This document shows, piece by piece, positions 9,031 through 18,068 of a stretch of DNA of 64,000 nt (position 1 is the first letter of the stretch; every line of letters begins with the position of its first letter). The stretch is from Methanosarcina sp. MTP4. Lineage in GTDB: Archaea; Halobacteriota; Methanosarcinia; Methanosarcinales; Methanosarcinaceae. Both the position numbers and the translations under genes were made by a program. The stretch lies in contig NZ_CP009505.1 in NCBI RefSeq assembly GCF_000970045.1, positions 2,356,001 to 2,420,000 of the forward strand, read 5' to 3'. The notes beneath the pieces are model-generated. The model was given only the letters and a program-made list of their open reading frames with translations, was not told where the DNA came from and ran no database searches.

Positions 9031-9060
9031 CCTGCCCTTTACTTTCCTGCCTCCGGGTTC

Positions 9061-10614
9061 TTAGATTTTTTTCAGGGCGCGGTGGGACATGTGCAGGTAT
9101 TCGGGTTTCCCGTCCTCCCCCGGGACCAGTATGAATTCCAGCGGCTGGCCCAGGAAGGGATTAGTTGCCAGAAAGCGGCTTTCCCCGATTTTCTTAACCG
9201 GGGCCTCAAGTTCCCCAATTTTCAGGAACAGTGTATCATCTTTTTTGACAAGATCCAGGTAGAGCTCGGGAGAATTGTAATAGTGACCCGCATAAGCGGT
9301 CATCTCCTCCTCAGTCATGACTTCCTCATCTATGGCCTTTCCAATCATCTCCTCCCCACTCATTCCTTCATCGGTAATGGATTCATCAATCATCCCATCA
9401 CCGGTTACGGGAAGCGAAACGTTTGCCTCCGAATCTTCTTCCATTTCTGCTTCAAGGGGCAGGAAGAGTTCCATTGCTTTTTCAGTGCTTTTCGGAAACT
9501 TTGTGCCGTAGGTATTGCTCAGGATGATCACTGCAAAGCGGTGCTCTGGGACCATAAGGAACTGGCATGTAAAACCTTCCATGCCTCCCGGGTGCTCAAC
9601 TATCTGCACGCCGCGGGAGTTGTGGATAAAGAGGCCGTAGCCGTAACTTCCGTTATTATAGCTGCTTATGACAGGGCTGTAAGGAGTGGAGAGTTTGCTT
9701 ATGGCTGAAGGGGAAAGGACCTCTTTTCCTTCAAGCCTGCCCTCGTTCATGAAAGCTATTGCAAAACGAGAGAGCTCGTTTACGTTCGAGAACATGAAAC
9801 CTGCAGGCCAGTTTCCGGCGTTGTCCGTATACGGCCTTATCACGGCAGGGCTTCCGTCCGGTAGGAGGTAGTGTCCCTGGGCCAGGGGAAAGGTCATTGC
9901 CTCGGTCGGGCGAAAAGTTGTGCGGTTCATGCCAAGGGGCAGGAAGAGGGATTCTTTTACCTGGTCGGCGTACGACTTATCCCCTGTTTCTTCTGCCACA
10001 AGCCCGGCAAGGGCATACCCCGGATTGGAATAGGAGAAGACCTCGCCCGGTCCGGTAAAGAATAGGGAATCGTCAAAGGCTCTTACTTCTTCGGAAAGTG
10101 CGGCCTCGTCATGCCTGCCGTAAGAGCTTGCTTCGTCCCGCAGGCCTGCCGTATGGGTCAGCAACTGGTGCGTCGTCAGCTGTGAGAGCCCGGGGCTGAG
10201 CCCATCTACATAGCTGCCGATCGGTTCGTTGAGGTCAAGTTTCCCGTCCTCGGCAAGCATGGCAAGGGTTGCTGCAGTATACATCTTGGTTGTCGAGCCT
10301 ATGCGAAAGAGGGTATCCGGGGTAACCGGGGTCCCGGTCTCGATGTTTGAGACCCCGAAACCCCTGGCAAAAACGATTTTATCACCGCTGACAACAGCCA
10401 CGGCCACTCCGGGGGTATGCGTTTCATTCATTTCATCGAAGACCACTGCTTCCAGTTCGCCAGCCCCCGTATAAATCAGGGCATTGGACTCTTTTGAATC
10501 TCCCGCATCAACCGAACCTGAGGCAGCCTGTACGTCCTCGACTTCAGTGCAGCCTGAACCCAGGAGCAGGAACGCCACGCCAACCGTTACCCAGAGTAAT
10601 GTAAAAGCTTTCAT
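9061..10614 (-). CDS. Serine hydrolase lipoprotein of the beta-lactamase/PBP4* family
   Basis: The 517-residue protein begins with a lipoprotein signal (lipobox LGSGC, Cys22) and continues into a class C beta-lactamase/D-alanyl-D-alanine peptidase-like fold. Active-site elements are S-x-x-K (STTK in RIGSTTKMYTAAT), Y-x-N (YSNPGYALAG) and HPGG in place of the KTG box. A Met/Glu/Ile-rich low-complexity insert lies around residues 395-440, then a small C-terminal beta domain. Archaea lack murein, so substrates are probably other peptides or esters; the family includes esterases. It is a single gene, divergent from the YkgJ-type gene, with an AT-rich promoter region between them. The stop codon lies just before the 11-bp array. 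Confidence 0.88.
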   Translation of the reverse strand: MKAFTLLWVTVGVAFLLLGSGCTEVEDVQAASGSVDAGDSKESNALIYTGAGELEAVVFDEMNETHTPGVAVAVVSGDKIVFARGFGVSNIETGTPVTPDTLFRIGSTTKMYTAATLAMLAEDGKLDLNEPIGSYVDGLSPGLSQLTTHQLLTHTAGLRDEASSYGRHDEAALSEEVRAFDDSLFFTGPGEVFSYSNPGYALAGLVAEETGDKSYADQVKESLFLPLGMNRTTFRPTEAMTFPLAQGHYLLPDGSPAVIRPYTDNAGNWPAGFMFSNVNELSRFAIAFMNEGRLEGKEVLSPSAISKLSTPYSPVISSYNNGSYGYGLFIHNSRGVQIVEHPGGMEGFTCQFLMVPEHRFAVIILSNTYGTKFPKSTEKAMELFLPLEAEMEEDSEANVSLPVTGDGMIDESITDEGMSGEEMIGKAIDEEVMTEEEMTAYAGHYYNSPELYLDLVKKDDTLFLKIGELEAPVKKIGESRFLATNPFLGQPLEFILVPGEDGKPEYLHMSHRALKKI

Positions 10615-10923
10615 GTTTCATCCATCCCTTCTTCCAATCAAGTTTAATTGCTAAAAAGTTATGCGGCTCAGAAGAAAATTTACGGACACATATAGAAATA
10701 ATTTTTATAAACTTCTAACTTTTCCTCAGATACTGCCTCTTCATTATTCTGACTATTTTCATTATCTAACTATTCTCTCTATCTAACTATTTGGACCTTT
10801 TTTTGGACCCGACTTTATCATTTATTTTAAAACTTGCCCAGAAAGCGAGTGGAAGGCATAGACGTATATATAATTTTGACAAAAATATAAGTAAAAAAAA
10901 TAAATGAGAGAAATATATAAAGA
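10615..10923. promoter_or_regulatory. AT-rich divergent promoter region
   Basis: About 310 bp between two divergent genes, very AT-rich, with several TATA-like stretches (TATATATAATTT near 10865, ATATATAAAG near 10912). Promoters for both genes are expected here; I cannot place the start sites. Confidence 0.45.
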
Positions 10924-11613
10924 ATGCTATTTATCTTTGGCAGAGGTTCAAGGTTGATCTTTAAAAAAATACCCATTCACATGTTTGAAAACTTCCACAA
11001 TATATTTAGTGGAAGTACTGAAAAAACCTTCAATATTTGCAGGGAATGCGGGGGGGCATGTGAACATAATAAGATCGGAACCCTGCTGCCCGGGGAAAAA
11101 GAGTATATGGCCTCAAAGCTGGGCATAAGCGTCTACGAATTCAAAACCCGATACCTGGATATCCTGGAAATGGACGATGGGACCCGGATTGATGTATTAA
11201 AATTAGGAAAATTGTGCCCTTTTTTGAACAGAGAAACCGACGAGTGCGAATGCCGGGAATTTAAGGCTATCCTTTGCAAGATATATCCTGTTGTTTTCAA
11301 AGTTGAGGGAGAAGGAGTAACTTTTATAATAGACAGCTGGTGTCAGCTATCGAAGAAAAAGGAGTGCAAGAGTTATTTCGAAACTGCAATACCCCTTTTT
11401 TCAGCTCTCCCTGTTCCGGCGGAGTGGTTCAGGTACGTAGCAAGCTACGATGACCTTTGCTTTGATTACGACCAGCTGAAAAAGCACAGGAAAGGTAAAA
11501 AACCCTGTGAAGTGTTTTCCCTGCAAGAACTGCTTGACCTGCAGAAGGACGATTTGGGAGCAGAACGCCTGCAGCTCTATTCCGAAACGGAAACCGAAAA
11601 ACTCATGGTTTAA
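10924..11613 (+). CDS. YkgJ-type Cys-cluster (zinc/iron-chelating) protein
   Basis: The protein carries the CxxCxxxC-type cluster of the YkgJ/Fli-B-like family (CRECGGAC near residue 40). Further down is the characteristic C-P-F-L-x6-C-x-C ... C-x-I-Y-P block (CPFLNRETDECEC and LCKIYP). Members bind zinc or an iron-sulfur centre and their role is mostly unknown. The C-terminal third is specific to this protein. The start is uncertain: ATG 10924 gives 229 residues, an in-frame ATG at 10981 gives 210, and neither has a good ribosome site. It is divergent from the beta-lactamase-like gene, and tnpB begins about 150 bp downstream. Confidence 0.75.
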   Translation: MLFIFGRGSRLIFKKIPIHMFENFHNIFSGSTEKTFNICRECGGACEHNKIGTLLPGEKEYMASKLGISVYEFKTRYLDILEMDDGTRIDVLKLGKLCPFLNRETDECECREFKAILCKIYPVVFKVEGEGVTFIIDSWCQLSKKKECKSYFETAIPLFSALPVPAEWFRYVASYDDLCFDYDQLKKHRKGKKPCEVFSLQELLDLQKDDLGAERLQLYSETETEKLMV

Positions 11614-11765
11614 CTTTGCAGGCGGGAAGGCTCCTTCCTCGGAGGCCGTAGGCCGACAGGTGGGGGATGAAAGCCGTCCACTTCCCGGAACTACAATAAA
11701 ATAACTTTTTACAAATTGTTCAAAGACTCGTATATATATGCAAACTGACATATTCTAAATGTCCC

Positions 11766-12913
11766 ATGCAACTAACTGAAAAGATCAAAATTCATCCTAC
11801 AGAAGAACAAGTCGATGTTCTCTGGACCACATCTAACCTCTGTAGGTTGACCTATAATTTTGCTCTGACCGAAAGACAGGAAGCGTGGAAAAACGAGAAC
11901 AGGCGTGTCAGGTATGTGGAACAACAAAACAAGCTACCCAAGATAAAAGAAAAGTTTCCTCAGTACAAAATGGTCTATTCCAAAGTGTTGCAGGGAGTTC
12001 TCAAAAAGCTTGACGCTAACTACAAATCATTTTTTGCCCTTCGAAAAAACGGGGATACAGGTGCAAGACCACCAAAACACAGGGGAAAAACTACTTTTTC
12101 ACAATAGTATACAACCAGAGTGGTTTCAAGTTCGGGGACGGAAACGTTTCTTTTTCCCATAAGGTCAACGAAGTTCCTCTGTCTTTTGAGATTGATAGGG
12201 GGTTCGAAAAAAGGAAAGTCAAACAGGTAGATATCTACAACAGTGACCCCTATAAAGCCAGAGGAGACTGGTTTATCTCAGTTACCTATGACTACGAACC
12301 GGAAGTTCAGTACCATGATAACGGTCTGTATCAGGCGATTGATGCAGGGGTTACGAAAATGGTAACTGCTGTCAACTCTTACGGAAAGTTTTTCGAAGCA
12401 AAAACCGCAAGACCTGATAAGTACTGGAACAAAAAAATTGATACTCTGAAATCCAGGAGAGATCACTGCAAGAAGAATAGCAGAAGATGGCAGAGGTTCA
12501 ATAGCAACGTCAAAAAAATGGAGAGAAAAAGATCTAACCAGAATAAGGATTATCAGCACAAACTCTCCCTAAAGATGGTTAAAAACACGAAGACTAACAC
12601 CATCATAGTAGGGGATCTGAAAGTCAAGAAAATGGCTAAGTCAAAAAAACTGAAAGGAAAGCGGAAAAAAGGACTTAACAGGTCTACTCAGAATCAGGGT
12701 TTCATTTCTCGCTTCATCGGATTTTTGACCTACAAAGCTGAAAAAGTAGGTAAGAAAGTAATAAAAATCGATGAAAGTTATACGTCAAAAGAATGTTACG
12801 TTTGCAAAAAACGGCATGATATGCCACTATATAAGCGAACTATGTCTTGTGATTGTGGAAACGTTATAGACAGGGATAAAAACAGTGCTATCAACATCAT
12901 GGAACGTTTCCTA
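11766..12913 (+). pseudogene. tnpB: IS200/IS605-type tnpB, 5' exon, with a -1 frameshift
   Basis: The RNA-guided nuclease/transposon protein is read here in two frames. Frame one (11766-12107) gives the N-terminal helical part (MQLTEKIKIHPTEEQVDVLW ...) and stops at TAG. The frame one base back is open from 12090 and carries the rest: RuvC-I (AIDAGVTKM), RuvC-II region (IIVGDLKVKKMA), a zinc ribbon (CYVCKK ... CDCG) and RuvC-III (DRDKNSAINIM). The RuvC-II position where TnpB usually has Glu is Gly here, so activity is doubtful. The frame change falls on G GGA AAA at 12083-12089. The exon ends at CTA 12911-12913, where the group II intron begins. Repairing the frame and removing the intron gives a 416-residue TnpB. 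Confidence 0.88.
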
Positions 12914-13457
12914 GTGCGACAAGAAGCTACAATATGAATTGCGGAAACGCTACCCCTTCCATTTGGGGTAATCCTACTATGACATGCGTAGATGGTAACG
13001 TCAGGGTATGAAGCTCATAGGACAATGTAGAGAAGTTTGGAAGTCTAATCTGGATCATCTGCTAGGATAAGAATACTATGAAGAACGTAATGTGAACCAT
13101 CATAAGAATCGTAAGTTCCGACAAGCGAAAATAGACTGATACGCTTGAACCAAAAGGTAAAAAATCTGACCATTATGGCTTAGGTAACATAATGGGAAAT
13201 GGACATTAGATTTTCGGTTCAAAGATGGCTTCTAAGGTACTCACAATTATTCATATTATAGAACTTGGTAAGCCCTATATGTTCCCTTCGGGGTAGGAAT
13301 TCCGTAAGGAAGGACGAAGATATAGAGGGTAGAGGAAAGGAGTAAAAAGCGAAAGACAATTCGTAATGAATTGTATAAGGGTTCCAAATTTGCCCCAATC
13401 TGAAAGGATGCAGACTTACTCTATGGTATCTAAACGTAAGAAATGAAGGTATGACCT

Positions 13458-15233
13458 ATGAAAGTAAGTTATTCAAATACGTTGATTGAAAATGCTGAAA
13501 CACTCGCAGTAGATCTTCTTTGGAGAGACACCAAAGAAGAAAACTATCACAGTGTACAGACTAAATCAATCGGCGAGAAGCTTACTGACAAGCAGCAACT
13601 GAAATTCCAATGGAATCACATCAACTGGAACAAAGTGGAAACGCACGTTAATAGGCTACAAGTCAGGATTACGAAAGCAGTCATTGAAGGAAACTGGAAT
13701 TTAGTTAAAAGACTAAGCTATTTGCTAACTCATTCCCACTATGCTAAACTGTTAGCTGTCAGGAATGTTATTCAAAATAAGGGTAAAAGAACGGCAGGGG
13801 TCGATGGAGAATTGTGGTCAACACCTGAATCCAAGATGAATGCCGCTCTAAGTCTAACTGATAAGAGGTATAAGGCAAAACCACTGAAACGAGTTTACAT
13901 TGAGAAATATGGGTCTAATAAGAAAAGACCTCTAGGTATCCCTTCCATGTATGATAGAGCCATGCAATCACTCTATGCACTAGCATTAAACCCGATTGCA
14001 GAAGCAACAGCAGACAAACGTTCTTTCGGATTTAGAAAATTCAGAAGTACACAGGATGCTTGCAGTCAAATTTTTTCACGGTTAAGTAGGAGATTTGACG
14101 CTCAATGGATACTAGAAGGTGACATAAGAGGTTGCTTTGACAACATTAGTCACCAATGGTTACTAGATAACATCCCAATGGACAAATCAGTTCTAAAGCA
14201 ATTCCTCAAAGCGGGGTTTGTTTTTGATCGAACTCTATTTCCAACAAATGCAGGAACTCCACAAGGCGGTATTATATCACCAATACTGGCTAACATGACC
14301 TTAGATGGAATTGAAAACCTATTGATTGATAAATACCATCGACATCCAAAAAGTGGAAAAATAACAAGCAATCAGCAAGCAAAATACAAAGTAAACTTTG
14401 TAAGATACGCTGATGATTTTATTGTCACTGCAAAGACAAAAGAAATAGTGGAAGAAATTAAAGGACTGATTAAAGACTTCTTGAAGGATAAAGGTCTGGA
14501 ACTATCGGAAGAAAAAACATTAATAACCCATATTGACGTTGGTTTTGACTTTTTAGGTTGGAATTTCAAAAAATACAAAGGAAAGCTTCTTATTAAACCA
14601 TCCAAGAAATCTATCGAGAAAGTTACCAAGAAAATCAGTAACTTAATCAAGAAAAATAAAACCCGGTCACAAGAAGCTCTAATTGACACTCTTAACCCAA
14701 TCATAACTGGGTGGTCTAACTACCATCAAAGTGTGGTATCTAAAGCGACATTTCAATCAATAGATAACAAAATATGGCTTATGCTTTGGAGATGGACTAA
14801 GAGAAGACACCCCATGAAATCAAGAAATTGGATTGCACATAAATACTGGCATCCCAAAGAAACGAGAAAATGGGTATTTTCAACATCGGAAAACCAACTT
14901 AAATTACTAGCAAATAAGATTATAGTCAGACACACTCTAGTCAAGTTAGACAAAAATCCATACCTCGATAGCGACTACTTTGAAAAACGCAAATTCAATT
15001 TAGGTGCAAAAAAGCTATCAGGGAAATTCAAAAAAGTATGGGAAAACCAAAAAGGCAAATGTCCCATCTGTAATCTTTCGATTAACATTAATGCTAATGC
15101 AGATGAAAGACCATTGCATCACATAGACAGAAATCGAAAGAATAACAGTACACCTAACTTAGTCTATCTACATGCACATTGTCACAGACAATACCATGCA
15201 ACTAATCCAAGACCGAAAACTGCTGCCCTATAA
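13458..15233 (+). CDS. ltrA: Group II intron reverse transcriptase/maturase with HNH endonuclease
   Basis: The 591-residue intron-encoded protein has the RT fingers and palm (PLGIPSMYDRAMQ; ILEGDIRGCFDNISH; GTPQGGIISPILANM), with the catalytic FVRYADDF box intact. A maturase X domain follows (GWSNYHQSVVSKATF). At the C-terminus is an HNH/zinc module (CPICN ... HHIDRNRKNNSTPNL ... HAHCHRQYH). All parts needed for splicing assistance, target nicking and reverse transcription are present and uninterrupted, so the intron may still be mobile. The gene lies in domain IV, and domain V begins 17 bp after its stop. Base composition is AT-rich compared with the host genes around it, consistent with acquisition by transfer. 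Confidence 0.95.
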   Translation: MKVSYSNTLIENAETLAVDLLWRDTKEENYHSVQTKSIGEKLTDKQQLKFQWNHINWNKVETHVNRLQVRITKAVIEGNWNLVKRLSYLLTHSHYAKLLAVRNVIQNKGKRTAGVDGELWSTPESKMNAALSLTDKRYKAKPLKRVYIEKYGSNKKRPLGIPSMYDRAMQSLYALALNPIAEATADKRSFGFRKFRSTQDACSQIFSRLSRRFDAQWILEGDIRGCFDNISHQWLLDNIPMDKSVLKQFLKAGFVFDRTLFPTNAGTPQGGIISPILANMTLDGIENLLIDKYHRHPKSGKITSNQQAKYKVNFVRYADDFIVTAKTKEIVEEIKGLIKDFLKDKGLELSEEKTLITHIDVGFDFLGWNFKKYKGKLLIKPSKKSIEKVTKKISNLIKKNKTRSQEALIDTLNPIITGWSNYHQSVVSKATFQSIDNKIWLMLWRWTKRRHPMKSRNWIAHKYWHPKETRKWVFSTSENQLKLLANKIIVRHTLVKLDKNPYLDSDYFEKRKFNLGAKKLSGKFKKVWENQKGKCPICNLSININANADERPLHHIDRNRKNNSTPNLVYLHAHCHRQYHATNPRPKTAAL

Positions 15234-15250
15234 AGGGTTACAAGATACTT

Positions 15251-15284
15251 GAGCTGTATGAGGTGAAAGTCTCACGTACAGTTC
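15251..15284 (+). ncRNA. Group II intron domain V
   Basis: A 34-nt hairpin: GAGCTGTATGAG pairs with CTCACGTACAGTTC around a GAAA tetraloop, with the usual two-base bulge and the AGC catalytic triad at the base. This is the most conserved part of the intron ribozyme. Confidence 0.93.
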
Positions 15285-15325
15285 TTAGGCGAGAAAGGGG
15301 GAGCAATCCCCCCGACTTAGCCGAC

Positions 15326-15427
15326 TCACAGAATGCCTTGTGGACAGGCTATCGGTACTTTGCCGATAATCTTCGACAAACAGGCTTGAAGATGGGTATT
15401 GAGTTCTTAGAGCCGATACATGGATGA
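15326..15427 (+). pseudogene. tnpB: tnpB 3' exon
   Basis: Thirty-three codons continue TnpB after the intron (SQNALWTGYRYFADNLRQ ...) to TGA at 15425-15427. The SQNALWTGYR stretch is the usual C-terminal sequence of this TnpB group. The frame stays open for some distance after the TGA (FKYSKEAPSS ...), so the stop may be a recent nonsense change that shortened the protein slightly. Confidence 0.85.
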
Positions 15428-15446
15428 TTCAAGTACTCGAAGGAAG

Positions 15447-15480
15447 CCCCTTCCTCGACTCCGAAGGAGGCAGGTAGGGG
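15447..15480 (+). repeat. Probable right-end hairpin of the IS200/IS605-type element
   Basis: CCCCTTCCT (15447-15455) pairs with AGGTAGGGG (15472-15480), followed by TAGTTCAC. A subterminal hairpin right after tnpB is where such elements end and where their guide RNA terminates. The exact boundary is not determined. A similar relic-like tail lies before tnpB at about 11625-11690. Confidence 0.5.
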
Positions 15481-15606
15481 TAGTTCACCTTTCATGAAAG
15501 AAAACTTTCCAGGGGCTTGAGCCGCAGAAAGGTTATTTCCCCCTGACCCAAAACTCGATCCGGAAAAGAGAAGCTTGGAGCAGGGAGGAAGAAAGTAACT
15601 ACAGGC

Positions 15607-17799
15607 TCAGTCCTTTTCCTCTTCCTCCTGCACTTCATCATTGGAGACGGTGCATTTTTTGCCTTTTATCGGCAATGTAAAAGCAAATGTGCTTCCTTCC
15701 CCTGCCTCGCTCCTGAACCAGACATACCCACCGTGCAGCTGGACAATCTGCTTGACCAGGGAAAGGCCTAACCCGGTACCCTGGAACTTTTTGGAGGCAA
15801 AGGAATCGACCTGGCTGAAAGGTTTGAAGAGTTTTTTCTGGTCCTTTTCCTCGATGCCTATTCCGGTATCCGTAACCGCGATTTCTACCATTTCCCCTTT
15901 CTTTTTCGCCTCGACCCTTACTAGCCCTTTTTCGTTAGAGAATTTTATGGCGTTGTCCAGGAGATTATAGAGGACCTGGATAAAGCGGGCTTCGTCAGCC
16001 CGGATGCTTGTAAGCTCGCGACCCACATCGATTTTGATTTCGATGTTTTTCCGGGAGGCGAGGGGGGCCAGCAGGGACTTTACACTGTCAAGCTTGCCGA
16101 CAAGTCCGAATTCACTGTACTTCAGCTCCATCTTTCCGGCTTCCACCTTTGAAAGGTCCAGGATATCATTGATCAGGTTAAGCAGATGCTTTCCACTCTT
16201 AGAGATGTTCCCCACGGACTTCAACTGCTTTTCATTCAGTCCCCCGAAGACCTTCTCACGCAGGAGGTCCGAGAACCCTATGATCGAGTTAAGAGGGGTC
16301 CTCAGTTCATGGCTCATGTTGGCCAGGAATTCGCTCTTGGTGCGGTTTGCAGCCTCTGCAATTTGCTTTTCCTGAAAGAGTTTCTCGGCTTTCTTGCTTT
16401 CCGTAATGTCTCTCCAGGTCTCCAGGATGCCTATGATCTTTCCGGCATCATCGGTCACGGGAACCGCCTGGATTGACCATACCATCCCGTCCCCCGCAGA
16501 AAGTTCCCCGGCTTTTTTCTCTCCTCTTTCAAAGGTCTCTTCCAGGCGCAGGTGTTCGATAGCCTGGCTGCTTATTCCGGGAGCAACTCTCTGGGAAAGC
16601 CCAACTGCCTCTTCGAGCTCCATTTTCATGTGTTCAAGCGCAGCCTTATTAGCCCAGATAATATTAAGGGCAGGGTCTACAAAAACGACCAGTTCATTGA
16701 GTGAGTCGAGGATAACCTTCTTCTCCCGTTCCTGGGTTTGAAGTTCCTGTTCCGCCAGGTCGATTTCGTTCAGCATTCCGTTAATCTCGCGGGACAGCCT
16801 GAACAGCTCATCATTGTCTTTGAGCTCCAGCCTTTTGGAAAGGTCTTTTTCAGCCCTGACCTTTGTCACGAAATCGTCAATCTCGGTTAACCTTGAAACA
16901 AAAAGACGGTCCAGGGCAAGCTTGACTCCGACACCGGTCAAAAGCCCTGTCAGCAGCAGGAAAAAGTACATATAATCAAGGGTTTTCTTGCCGTGGGAAT
17001 AAAGATCCCTCGGGAAATCCGCCCTGATGATAAGGGCAGGTCCACCTGCGATATCATTCAATTCAAAATAACCGGCGACCCTTTCTTCGTTTAGGGGTTC
17101 TACCACGATCCTTCCGGGGACCTCCGTAACACTTGAATATTCATTAAGAAAGTCCGGAGGCATTTCCTCGTCTACCCTGTACATGAGCAGGGAAGAACAG
17201 GTAAGTTCTTTAAAAGATTCCAGAAGGCCGCTATCGAAGTACCTCCCAAAAATAAGAGTGCCGCGCACAGGCCCTTCATACTTTGTGGAGAGAATCGGGT
17301 GGCAGGCAATAAACATCGGGCCCTCGGCAAGTAAAACAAAGCCGCTTATCTCATCGTCCTCTTCTTCCATAAGGAGAGTGCCGTCTTCAATCAATTCCAG
17401 CAGTCCGGCAGGTACGGGCACCTCTTCCTCGGTTTCAATGTCTATGGATTTCGCATATACAAGGGCCCCTGAGTCATTAACAAAAAGCATGAGGTTAACA
17501 TCAATTCCTGCAAGGGTCTCGTTTTGCAGGTCCACGTCAATGTATTCCTGGTTCTGGTCTTCTACAAACCGGCAGGTATCGTCCCAGCAAGCCCAATCCT
17601 GGACACTGTAATCAAGATATCCCTGTTTTGTGGCAACGGCGTTTTGAACCCGCTCTACGTTCTCCAGTGTATCCTCCGCTTCAAGCTCCAAAAAATTCGA
17701 TAGCTGCATATTATGGGTAAATGTAAATGCGGCAGTCAAAACTGCAAAAATTAAGAGAGTTATGATGAGTACTTTTTTACTTATATCCGTGCTGTGCAC
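15607..17799 (-). CDS. CHASE4 sensor histidine kinase
   Basis: The 730-residue membrane kinase has, in order: membrane helix 1 (about 9-30); an extracellular CHASE4 sensor (about 31-275, with the W-A-C-W-D-D-T motif); helix 2 (YMYFFLLLTGLLTGVGV); HAMP (EIDDFVTKVRAEKDLSKRL); and a PAS domain (about 355-475). HisKA follows with the phospho-accepting His in ANMSHELRTPLNS (about residue 497), then HATPase_c with N-box NLLDNAIKFS, G1 DTGIGIE and G2 GTGLGLSLVKQ. All catalytic boxes are intact. No receiver or response regulator lies next to it. It is a paralog of the gene at 18069-20201, from which it is separated by about 270 AT-rich bases, so each probably has its own promoter. Signal unknown. Confidence 0.93.
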   Translation of the reverse strand: MHSTDISKKVLIITLLIFAVLTAAFTFTHNMQLSNFLELEAEDTLENVERVQNAVATKQGYLDYSVQDWACWDDTCRFVEDQNQEYIDVDLQNETLAGIDVNLMLFVNDSGALVYAKSIDIETEEEVPVPAGLLELIEDGTLLMEEEDDEISGFVLLAEGPMFIACHPILSTKYEGPVRGTLIFGRYFDSGLLESFKELTCSSLLMYRVDEEMPPDFLNEYSSVTEVPGRIVVEPLNEERVAGYFELNDIAGGPALIIRADFPRDLYSHGKKTLDYMYFFLLLTGLLTGVGVKLALDRLFVSRLTEIDDFVTKVRAEKDLSKRLELKDNDELFRLSREINGMLNEIDLAEQELQTQEREKKVILDSLNELVVFVDPALNIIWANKAALEHMKMELEEAVGLSQRVAPGISSQAIEHLRLEETFERGEKKAGELSAGDGMVWSIQAVPVTDDAGKIIGILETWRDITESKKAEKLFQEKQIAEAANRTKSEFLANMSHELRTPLNSIIGFSDLLREKVFGGLNEKQLKSVGNISKSGKHLLNLINDILDLSKVEAGKMELKYSEFGLVGKLDSVKSLLAPLASRKNIEIKIDVGRELTSIRADEARFIQVLYNLLDNAIKFSNEKGLVRVEAKKKGEMVEIAVTDTGIGIEEKDQKKLFKPFSQVDSFASKKFQGTGLGLSLVKQIVQLHGGYVWFRSEAGEGSTFAFTLPIKGKKCTVSNDEVQEEEEKD

Positions 17800-18068
17800 C
17801 TCGAAGTGGCTTTGGGGGTTTTGAATTCACCAATGAGAATTTTTTGGGGTATTGGGGATCACACTGGCTATAGTTATAGTTGAAGAAAAAAATATATAAA
17901 ATTAATTAACTAATTGTAACAGAATAAAAGAATTTTTATATATATGCCTGCTCTATACTTTTTATTCAACCGATTTATAATACATTTATAATTTATATAT
18001 TAAGCAGTCCAAAGGTTTCTTATAATATAACCTCACCCCCGGATTTCCCGCAAAAAAACAGCTCAGTT

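Larger units (their letters stand above)
8405..9060. other. Intergenic region with palindromes and an 11-bp array
   Basis: It lies between the converging transglutaminase and beta-lactamase-like genes. At 8512-8549 there is a GC-rich palindrome (CCGCCAG ... CTGGCGG) that fits a terminator for the plus-strand gene. It also holds palindrome D and the long 11-bp array. No open frame worth calling. Confidence 0.6.
12914..15325 (+). mobile_element. Group II intron inserted in tnpB
   Basis: The intron is 2412 bp. It starts GTGCGAC, the standard 5' end, and ends in AC. Removing it joins CTA to TCA CAG AAT and restores the TnpB reading (ERFL|SQNALWTGYR). The 3' part holds domain V (15251-15284) and domain VI, where a bulged A at 15319 sits seven bases from the 3' end as a branch site. 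TAGGAA at 13294-13299 is complementary to the last six exon bases TTCCTA, a good candidate for EBS1. The maturase gene lies in domain IV. The intron is in the sense orientation, so it can splice out of tnpB mRNA. Confidence 0.92.

Noticed and set aside
12359-12937. Stand-alone short transposase gene
   Set aside because: Its 5' part continues upstream in the same frame to the frameshift, and its last codons (VRQEATI) are intron sequence. It is the second part of a single interrupted tnpB.
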